Of a stretch of DNA of 64,000 bases, positions 47,151-64,000 are shown piece by piece. This DNA is from Flaccisagitta enflata. Lineage: Eukaryota > Chaetognatha > Sagittoidea > Aphragmophora. The notes under the pieces are model-generated. The model was not told the DNA's origin and did not search any database. It was given only the letters and a program-made list of their open reading frames with translations. Positions within the stretch are counted from its first letter, which is position 1, and each line of letters begins with the position of its first letter. Location of the stretch: positions 70,804,001-70,868,000 of the forward strand of contig OZ231126.1 in assembly GCA_965153355.1 (NCBI GenBank), written 5' to 3'. Made by a program: the position numbers and the translations under genes.

Positions 47151-47470
47151 CCATCAGGTCCGCGTGGGGTGTGGCCGTCTCCTGGGTCATCCTGGCCTGC
47201 GCTTTGGGCTACGGTGGCCCCATCAACTCGCTGTTATCGTGGACGGCGTTTGGTCCCGTGTCTCGTATGAATTACTCGGCTTACCTTTACCACTTGTTAG
47301 TCATGAACGTCATCGTGGGCAACATGCGTAACACTTTCGCTTACGGCGATTATTTCTTCGCCACATTTTACGTTGGAGTTTTGGTGATTAGTTATGGAGT
47401 CGCGTTTTTGGCGTCCATGTGGTTCGAATCGCCCATCATAGGCATCGAGAAAATGATTCGAGGAAAATGA
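39142..47470 (+). CDS. Gene A: NRF-6-like membrane acyltransferase, eight exons, exon 1 frameshifted
   Basis: Exons: 39142-39714, 41832-42410, 43745-43896, 44090-44212, 44576-44851, 45434-45590, 46056-46269, 47158-47470. All joins are GT/AG and keep phase. Without a 20 nt duplication in exon 1 the product is about 788 residues. Order: signal peptide (VVLSLLLLPVVAPV), NRF domain with conserved Cys and an IDAFGKPRSG motif, and one membrane helix. A Gly/Arg-rich loop follows, then the acyltransferase-3 domain with Arg391 and His402 in RFLSLTWVILGH, the FSVDTFFVLSGLLTAY motif, WYLANDMQFF and YSAYLYH. The family founder NRF-6 of C. elegans acts in gut lipid handling and fluoxetine response. The acyl donor and acceptor here are unknown. 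As it stands the frame is broken, so this haplotype is a null allele, a pseudogene or an assembly error. Confidence 0.85.
39463..39502 (+). repeat. 20 nt tandem duplication in gene A exon 1
   Basis: AATTGCAGCATGGCTTTGCG (39463-39482) is followed by the same 20 bases with one change (G to C, 39483-39502). Twenty is not a multiple of three, so the reading frame shifts. Unit 1 reads NCSMALR and unit 2 NCTMALR, so either copy alone fits the paralogue's spacing from Cys to Asn-Pro. Confidence 0.95.
39835..40015 (+). repeat. R2 copy in gene A intron 1
   Basis: Holds AACTCGAGCGTGACAGACTG, GACGGACGGACGG repeats and an end of CTTATAGAGTTGCGTGTCTG. Confidence 0.6.
40035..40260 (+). repeat. R4 copy in gene A intron 1
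   Basis: GAAATGGCACAAG, TGTAACTTATAACGGTTTGA and TTAGCCTAGAATAAATGAAA follow the R4 order. Confidence 0.55.
40380..41000. mobile_element. R3b foldback element in gene A intron 1
   Basis: The left arm GGCCCCGAAGGGGCCGATGA is followed by TTGAGGCTGGAATTTGAGCC-type units (40430-40870). A GAGAAGGAGGAGAAG tract and the right arm GTGTGAAAGCATAGGTCATC (40942) close it. Confidence 0.75.
41001..41085 (+). repeat. Truncated R1 head in gene A intron 1
   Basis: TTAGTCGCGAGCTATGCGAC plus CGGTCCGTCGGTCAGTCCGT, then it stops at a GGGCAGCGGCCCCAAAGG fragment of R3. Confidence 0.65.
41125..41716. mobile_element. Palindromic MITE copy 2 (M2) in gene A intron 1
   Basis: Perfect TA flanks (41123-41124 and 41717-41718) and CAGTATGATTC...GAATCATACTG ends. 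Full-length counterpart of 5512-6101. It ends about 115 bp before exon 2. Confidence 0.85.
41832..42410 (+). CDS. Gene A exon 2 (end of NRF domain, first membrane helix, loop)
   Basis: The acceptor is CTACAG at 41831. It reads MLFSWGICVPMQCDSDDAL (the NRF C-terminal Cys motif), then the helix MILFFSVIGLIGWLTVLG. A low-complexity loop MGGGRGGGGGRRRKKEEE comes from GGA repeats, then NDWFVKLILCFSMLTNGRKI. The donor is G|GTGATA at 42411. Confidence 0.9.
42411..43744. other. Gene A intron 2 with (GTT)n and (CAGA)n tracts
   Basis: (GTT)n lies at 43197-43260 and (CAGA)n at about 43488-43712. The latter ends about 30 bp before the exon 3 acceptor. Poly-Gln, poly-Val and Cys-Leu-Ser frames here are repeat translations. 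Confidence 0.85.
43745..43896 (+). CDS. Gene A exon 3 (acyltransferase Arg/His motif)
   Basis: Acceptor TTTTTTCACAG. Reads EPAVDNIGCINGIRFLSLTW then VILGHAYAF. The Arg and His spaced by ten residues are the hallmark of acyltransferase-3 proteins. Donor GTAATT. Confidence 0.95.
44090..44212 (+). CDS. Gene A exon 4
   Basis: Forty-one codons beginning PIINGTFSVDTFFVLSGLLT, the second family motif. Acceptor TTCGTCAG, donor GTACAC. The length equals that of gene B exon 4. Confidence 0.95.
44213..44575. repeat. Gene A intron 4 with (CTAT)n microsatellite
   Basis: Degenerate to pure CTAT units (about 44320-44560) fill most of the intron and run to within about 15 bp of the acceptor. Confidence 0.9.
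44576..44851 (+). CDS. Gene A exon 5
   Basis: Ninety-two codons: MYLHRYLRLTPALALLMGF (R..R..P motif), a lumenal Trp-rich loop KYWWYNILYINNFK, then CVGHVWYLANDMQFFILSP. Donor GTGAGT. Confidence 0.95.
44852..45433. repeat. Gene A intron 5 with (GTT)n and (GAT)n
   Basis: Imperfect GTT lies at 45070-45270 and GAT at 45313-45379. The Asn and Asp homopolymer frames are repeat translations. Confidence 0.9.
45434..45590 (+). CDS. Gene A exon 6
   Basis: YHEVVGYVVAALFWLGSMSS ... DIYVKPWTRM. Acceptor TTCTTTCAG, donor GTACAC inside the codon after Met. In gene B this exon and the next are one exon. Confidence 0.9.
45591..46055. repeat. Gene A-specific intron 6, made largely of (GTT/GCT)n
   Basis: Starts GTACACCATTGTTGTTGTTG. 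The GTT/GCT array runs to about 45800, just inside the donor. The intron is absent from gene B. Confidence 0.85.
46056..46269 (+). CDS. Gene A exon 7
   Basis: PYIIGVVTGYLLYKFRKN, the helix AIVIIMWAVCTAMGLAVVYG, ending AEDVIYLTYSR with Arg split by the intron (AG|G). Confidence 0.9.
46325..46875. mobile_element. R3b foldback element in gene A intron 7
   Basis: The left arm TTTTTGGGCAGCGGCCCAGA is followed by GATGACTCATGCTTTCACAT. CTCAAATCCCAGCCTTGAGG units fill 46430-46760. A short right arm CATAGGTCATCGGTCCCTTC and the GGGTACCGCTGACCATCTAA tail follow. Confidence 0.75.
47028..47149 (+). repeat. (CTGT)/(CT)n tract adjoining the exon 8 acceptor
   Basis: CTGT units pass into (CT)n, which ends CTCCCCCATCAG at 47157. 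The microsatellite therefore forms the whole polypyrimidine tract of this splice site. Confidence 0.9.
47158..47470 (+). CDS. Gene A exon 8 (C-terminal membrane helices)
   Basis: SAWGVAVSWVILACALGYGG, then the RMNYSAYLYHLLVMNVIVG motif with its conserved His, two further helices, and IEKMIRGK before TGA at 47468. Confidence 0.95.
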
Positions 47471-47477
47471 ACAAATT

Positions 47478-47673
47478 AGGGCGTGTTTCTAGTGAGCGCC
47501 AAAAACGCGTTTGTTCCCTGGGGTGATAACAGCTGAACACATATTCAACAACACCCCCTAACTGTCCCACGAGGGAGTGAGCGAAGTGAGGAGCAAAGTG
47601 CGAGCGAACGAACGCAGCGAGCGACCGAGTGGCCCGTTCAAAACGCGATCGTCTTTGACTAGAAACGCCCCCT
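47478..47673 (+). mobile_element. Short inverted-repeat element (M5) just after gene A
   Basis: Starts AGGGCGTGTTTCTAGTGAGC and ends GACTAGAAACGCCCCCT. It begins 8 bp after the stop codon, so it would lie in the 3' UTR. The interior is GAGCGAAGTGAG-type repeats. An inverted copy is at 55460-55699. Confidence 0.75.
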
Positions 47674-48135
47674 AAGTATTTGTTTTTGGGCAAATGATGC
47701 CGTCATTATCATCATACACCGATGATGCGCGACATCGCATCGTTGAGTGTAAAATTACCTCATTTGGCTGTGGTGTCTGTTTAAATTTCTGTCTGCCTGT
47801 TACTTTATATATCAACCACCTTCTGGCAGTCTGTCTATTTTTGTTGCACTGGTTACAATGACAGTGGACAACATTACATCAAAACCAAAAAATAAGGACA
47901 ATGTGTTACCTCATTTTCTGCTGTTCATGTTTTGATCTCCAATGCCAAAAGTAATTGGCAATTCAAATTTTCAATTCATTACAAGATTTCAGTTAAAAAC
48001 ATACATTTCTTAAATTAGTTATGCAATCTTTATTGTGACTGTTGTATAAACATGAGAAAATGAATAAAGAAAACGTCGAAATTGATGAATGCTTTTTCGC
48101 TAATTCCGTGACTAGTCAACAAATTCAACTGACTC
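47674..48135. other. No recognised feature
   Basis: AT-rich sequence downstream of gene A. An AATAAA word occurs near 48062 but is too far from the stop to assign. Confidence 0.35.
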
Positions 48136-48139
48136 CCGT

Positions 48140-48475
48140 TTTTCCCGTTTTTAAGTCATTTCTAGTCAACTTAAGTCATTTTAAGTCATTTCTAGTCATC
48201 TTAAGTCATTTTAAGTCATCTTGAATCATTTAAAGTCATCTTAAGTTATTTATGTCCCGCACGCAACTTGTTTTTATTCAAGGCCATTTACACAGCTACC
48301 CCAGTCGCGTAGGGGTGCGCAAGGGCCGGAGTTGAGATCACTAGAACATTTTGGGAAGGAGCAGTGAGACCAAAGCCCGCAAAAATATAAAGAAATGTAA
48401 AAAGAGGACCAACCGTCCGATCGACGGACTAACTGACGGACCGACAAAGCACGCGACTACAAAAAGAAAAAAATA
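48140..48475. repeat. Two R1 fragments in opposite orientation
   Basis: TTTAAGTCATTTCTAGTCA units with an end of TGTCCCGCACGCAACTTG (48150-48270) are followed by a minus-strand copy (48285-48475) with CCCCAGTCGCGTAGGGGTGC and GACGGACCGACAAAGCACGC. Confidence 0.65.
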
Positions 48476-48539
48476 TCGCTTTTGTCCATCTTTTCTTCAA
48501 CTTCTTCTCCATCCGTGTTTGTGCGCGTATGTGTGCCGG

Positions 48540-49000
48540 CAGGGGCCCCATGGGATCCTCTAGGGGCCCGTAAAGGGCCACCAAATGGCCAAAATAGCTG
48601 AAAACAGCAAAAAAATGAGGTTTTTTATTGATGGTTCATCTCAAATTTCATTGAGGAGGAAAATTTTGTACCAAGATACTATCATCTGGTGTAGGAAAGC
48701 AAAACAAACGGTGAGGGGCCCTGTGGGTCCCATCTGGGGGCCCCAAAAGTCACTAAATAGGCAAAAATGACCAAAATCTTGATATTTTTCACAATTTTTA
48801 GTCCATTTTGAAAGTTCAGTGCCTTATCATCTTTTCAGTTACATATATCAAGCGCAGCAGAACTTAGTGAGAATGAATGTGAAGGCTGAGGACCCCTGAT
48901 GGGCCCACTCAGTGTCCAAGGTACCCAAAATGGTAAAAAATGACTCAAAACTTTACATTTTTATGCTATGCTTCTCTGTCAATCAATTGATTCAATTCAC
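48540..49000 (+). repeat. Three degenerate ~175 bp tandem units
   Basis: GGGGCCC-rich blocks at about 48541, 48714 and 48890 are each followed by CCAAAATGG/GACCAAAATC-type sequence. The spacing is regular (about 175 bp) and similarity moderate. Confidence 0.5.
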
Positions 49001-49413
49001 CAACACATTGTTTATAGGACAACAATTTCATTCTTTTATTTGTTCATTCATTCAATCATTCATTCATTTATCAATTCATTCATTTCGTTGATAAATTCAT
49101 TGAGTTTTTTTTTTTTGACAGTTGCCCCAGAGAGGCTGATGATCCATGAATTCACGTAGGGCAATCCATTACTCCATCTTTGAAAACCCCCCCTGGTCTC
49201 AAATCATGACAAGGAGGTCCCAAATCAGCCTTTTCAAACCTCACTTGAAGCCCAAGAGTAGCCCACCAACAAAACACACTTTGTCATAGAAAAGTTCTCT
49301 ATCGAAGAGATAGAAATTAAAATCATAACAAGTACCCCGGGGGTACAACCATGCATCCACTTGCGGCTTAGCTTGTAAATGACATTCTTACTAAAACTGA
49401 TAAGCTCAGACAG

Positions 49414-49450
<37 letters not shown>
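49001..49450. repeat. R3b tail fragment and small (CT)n
   Basis: Short ATTCATTCATTCA repeats lie near 49040-49090. GCCCCAGAGAGGCTGATGAT and a CATGAATTCACGTAGGGC arm follow at 49122-49162, with (CT)n at 49420-49446. Confidence 0.5.
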
Positions 49451-49499
49451 ATTGCATCAGCCCAATGTCAGAACCTAAAATGATGAAATCGACTTTGCG

Positions 49500-49610
49500 A
49501 ACATTTGCGATCATTTGCAATCGTTTTCAACTGGAGCGTGATGGACCAACCAACCAACCAACGGACGGACAGACAGATGGACAGACGAAGCCTCTTATAG
49601 AGATGTGTGT
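49500..49610 (+). repeat. R2 copy
   Basis: CAACTGGAGCGTGATGGACC, ACGGACGGACAGACAGATGG and CCTCTTATAGAGATG, in the R2 order. Confidence 0.6.
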
Positions 49611-49706
49611 GTGCGCGTGTGCGTGTGTGTGTGTGTGTGTGCGTGCGTGCGTGTGTGTGTGTGTGTGTGTGTGTGCGTGCGTGCGTGTGTATGTGTGTGT
49701 GTGTGT
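49600..49706. repeat. (GT)n microsatellite with GTGC
   Basis: About 105 bp of GT with GTGCGTGC interruptions. Confidence 0.95.
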
Positions 49707-49976
49707 TTTCGCGAACCTTGATCGCTTCATCTGTCCAACGCTAGAAATTGCATTTCACTTCACTGTCAGCCTGTCCATTTTATTTTCAGTATCTGTCTTC
49801 AAGCTCGTGTAGTGTTTACTTGTCTATCAATAAACACCTTGTATTGTTTTGTTTTTTCCCTTTCATTCATTTCTTAAGAAAACTATTACAACAAAAGTCT
49901 GCACCGAAGTATTTTAAGAACCCCTATTGCGGGATTCAAATTTGTTGAAAGATTTTCTCACTTATGACTTCTACCA

Positions 49977-50182
49977 GAACAAGGCCGGATACACGGCTAC
50001 CCCAGTCGCGTGCGGGTGGGCAGGGGCCGTATTTGAGGTCACTTGATCACTTGGGCAGGAGCAGTGAGGCTAGAGACTGCAAAACAAAAAGTAAAGTATG
50101 ATTGACGGACCGACGGGCCGACAGACCAACGGACGGACCGGCTGTGCTGGGTGTAGAGTCGCGCAGCACGCAACTAAAAATG
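49977..50182 (-). repeat. R1 family repeat, standard copy
   Basis: AGAACAAGGCCGGATACACG, CCCCAGTCGCGTGCGGGTGG, TTGGGCAGGAGCAGTGAGGC, GACCGACGGGCCGACAG repeats and AGTCGCGCAGCACGCAAC close it. Confidence 0.8.
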
Positions 50183-50304
50183 CTACAGCCTAAATGCGAT
50201 GCAGCTGAATTCAACTGCGAGGAAAAGAAATAGAAAAAAAAATTTTTTTTCAATCAAAAAAAAAATTGGAAAAAAAAATATTCTGAAAAAAATTGACGTG
50301 TCAG

Positions 50305-50780
50305 CAATCAGCAAAGTCGGCAGAGTCGGCAGAGTCGGCAGAGTCAGCAGAGTCGGCAGAGTCGGCAGTCGACAGGGTCGGCAGAGTCGGCAGTTGGCAG
50401 AGTCGGCAGAGTCGGCAGTTGACAGGGTCGGCAGAGTCGGTAGTCGACAGGGTCGGCAGAGTCGTCAGTCGGCAGAGTCGGTAGAGTCGGCAGTCGACAG
50501 GGTCGGCAGAGTCGGCAGAGTCAACAGTCGGCAGAGTCGGCAGTCATCTGAGTCAGATGAGTCAGCAGAATCGACAGAATCGGCAGCGGCATGAGCCAGA
50601 GAGAATGAAATGGACAGAGTTGGCATCGGCAGAATCGGCAATGGCAGGAGACAGGGAAAAGGAAATAAACAGATTGGAAATAAACAGATTTGGCAGCGGC
50701 AGAATCGTCAGTGAGAGGAGACAGAGATAGTGTGATGGACTGAGTCGGCATCGGCAGAATCATCAGAGGCAGGAGACAGA
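50305..50780 (+). repeat. 9 bp minisatellite (GTCGGCAGA)
   Basis: About 30 units of GTCGGCAGA and GTCGGCAGTCGACAG variants run to 50600, then degrade into GGCAGAATCGTCAG-type sequence to about 50780. Confidence 0.95.
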
Positions 50781-51179
50781 GATCATCAGAGATAATGTTG
50801 GCATGGCAAGGGGGGAAAGGGCAAGCGGTTAGGGGGGATTGTAAACCAACCTGGGGTGTTAAAATCAGCATCGTCATTCGCTCGCATGAAAGTAAGTTTA
50901 GATCAGGAATTGCATCAATTTTGGTTTAATGTGTACTGAGAAATATTGGCACTGGTATTGACATTAGAAAAGACAGTAGCCCCACAAATTCTCCAATAAA
51001 ATTTGTTATGAAGCTTCATGGCCTATCAGTCCGGCAAATACCCCAGCCCCCAGGTTGGCTTAGTATGTACAAAAAATTTCAATGCACACAGTTTAGACAG
51101 TTAATGAGCGCCTGTTGTTCAATGATTAATGTTATGACGACGTTGTCACTTCGTTCATTATTTATGAACATAGCTTGAG

Positions 51180-51985
51180 AGGCCAGCTTTGAGACCTGTG
51201 AGGTGGGTTTTGAGACCTGAGAGGCCAGATTTGAGGCTTGAGAGACTGGATTTGAGGGCTGAAGCCAGATGTGACGCTTAAGAGGCCAGAATTGAGGCCT
51301 GAGGGGCCTGATAAGGGGGGGGACAAATGAACGAACAAACGAACGGACGAACAGACTAAAGTGCCCCTGTGTTCTCCAGGACTCCATCTCCTTCGGGGCC
51401 GCTGCCCGAAATGGAAGAAAAAAAGAAAAAAAAAGAAAGAAAACAAGTCATCCAAGGATCGCACATATGGTCATGGTACCTGATGCCCTGCTTGGAGGAT
51501 TAGCTGTAGAAGAGCCGGTGAGAGCAGGGCAGCGGCCCCAAAGGGCCGATGTCCTGTAGGACACAGGGGTGAATTTCCATACGTCCTAAGAAGGCATATT
51601 TGGGGTAATTTTCTGTGAAATTCATTAGGAATTTTGCATTTTTTTCAATATTTTGTCAATTTTCCATGTTATTTATTCAATGGGAATTTGAGGCCTGAGA
51701 GGTTGGATTTAGGGCCCAAGAGGCTGCATTTGAGGCCTGAGAGGCTGACTGAGGCCTGAGAGGCTGGACTTAAGGCCTGAGAGATGGATTTGAGACCTGA
51801 GAGGTTGGACTTGAGCCTGAGAGGCTAGATTTGAGGCCCGAGAGGCCATGATTTGAGGCCCGAGAGTGCTGATTTGAGGCCTGAGAAGTTTTTGGAGGGG
51901 GGATGTACAAGATGGACGAACAGACGATCGAAATTCACCCTTTAAACTACAGGACATTGTCCTCTTTGAAGCTGCTGCCCAAAAA
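51180..51985. mobile_element. Two R3 foldback copies head to head
   Basis: GAGGCCAGATTTGAGGCTTG-type units and the right arm TGCCCCTGTGTTCTCCAGGA (51360) form the first. The second begins with a reversed tail (GGTACCTGATGCCCTGCTTG), the left arm GGGCAGCGGCCCCAAAGGGC (51527), GAGGCCTGAGAGGCTGGATT-like units and a decayed right arm at 51932-51985. Confidence 0.7.
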
Positions 51986-52511
51986 GAAGGAAAGAAAGAA
52001 AAGAAACAGAAAAAAACACGAAAGAGAGATAAACCAAATTATGAAATTACCACCATGCTTTTCATGTTCTGTTTATGCTACCAATTCATGAAACATCAAT
52101 CTCTATGAATCTCTCTCAGTCTCTATCACACTCACGCTATCTCTCCTTATCTCTTTTGTAATGGAATACAAAGTGATAGGATAAGAGTTTTCAAGGTCGA
52201 GTACTCTTAAGCTCTTTTGCATAACCAACTGTTCTCCGCAGTAATAAGCAAGGAAAAATTAAACGAAAAATTGTCGCAAAATTGAGGTGAAAAGCAAAAA
52301 ATACATGCTTGAAATAACTCCAACGACACTATCTATCAAAATTTAGATATGACTAAATATATAGATTCTTGAAAATAATGGTTCTAGCCTGGTTTTCCGC
52401 GACTAATGCTTCCGCGACTAATGCTGCCGTGTTAATGTAAATCAATTCAAAAATGGTTAAAATATGATCCGCCTAAATGTATTTGTCTTCAATCTTCAGC
52501 CTTGGGTAAGA

Positions 52512-63911
<11,400 letters not shown>

Positions 63912-64000
63912 GTTCGTAGCACCTATCCTTATCATGAATAATCAACTATGAATTATTTTTGATTCAATGGACACATGATCAAGTGTAAAAGTGTGGTTAA

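Noticed and set aside
52464-52511. Earlier in-frame Met for gene B
   Set aside because: Starting at 52512 puts a typical signal peptide at the N-terminus, while the earlier start would bury it behind 16 unremarkable residues.

Overview
This is eukaryotic, almost certainly animal, DNA. Multi-exon genes carry GT/AG introns, and the recognisable protein family (NRF-6-like, NRF domain plus acyltransferase-3 domain) is typical of ecdysozoans such as nematodes, arthropods and tardigrades. The sequence does not let me name the species. Most of the window is repeats: long dinucleotide to tetranucleotide tracts, minisatellites and many short inverted-repeat elements. Most long reading frames here are translations of those repeats.

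Layout. 1-19.4 kb: no convincing gene; a patchwork of microsatellites, palindromic MITEs and three interspersed families. I call these R1 (ends like AGTCGCGTGC / GCACGCGACT, internal GGAC-type repeats), R2 (CGGACACGCA...CTCTATAGGAGGC type) and R3 (foldback arms like GGGCAGCGGCCCCAAAGGG with internal ~20 bp minisatellites). 19,450-24,741: one 5.28 kb mobile element with long, nearly identical terminal inverted repeats, a perfect 6 bp target duplication (CCCTAA), AG...CT ends, an internal ~0.9 kb palindrome and a decayed or multi-exon zinc-finger gene. 25.0-28.1 kb: a gene I cannot name. It has two hydrophobic segments, a possible permuted papain-like (LRAT/NlpC-P60) domain and an SF1-helicase-like P-loop domain. 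One reading frame is split by a TAG stop created by a perfect 15 nt tandem duplication. 28.1-39.1 kb: repeats again, including a 1.7 kb R1 copy filled with two minisatellites.

39.1-47.5 kb: gene A, a complete eight-exon NRF-6-like membrane acyltransferase on the + strand, with exon 1 frameshifted by a 20 nt tandem duplication. 52.5 kb to the window end: gene B, a same-strand paralogue with six exons visible and the last missing beyond the edge. The paralogues share four intron positions and differ at three. Their introns are packed with R1, R3, MITEs and microsatellites, and in several places these lie against or form splice sites.

The genes do not form a pathway that can be read from the sequence. 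The two acyltransferases are a local tandem duplication. The helicase-like gene and the 5.28 kb element are neighbours, with the element about 270 bp upstream of the first open frame. The most interesting items are the papain-like/helicase fusion with its 15 nt interruption, the unclassified 6-bp-TSD element, and the repeat-derived splice sites.
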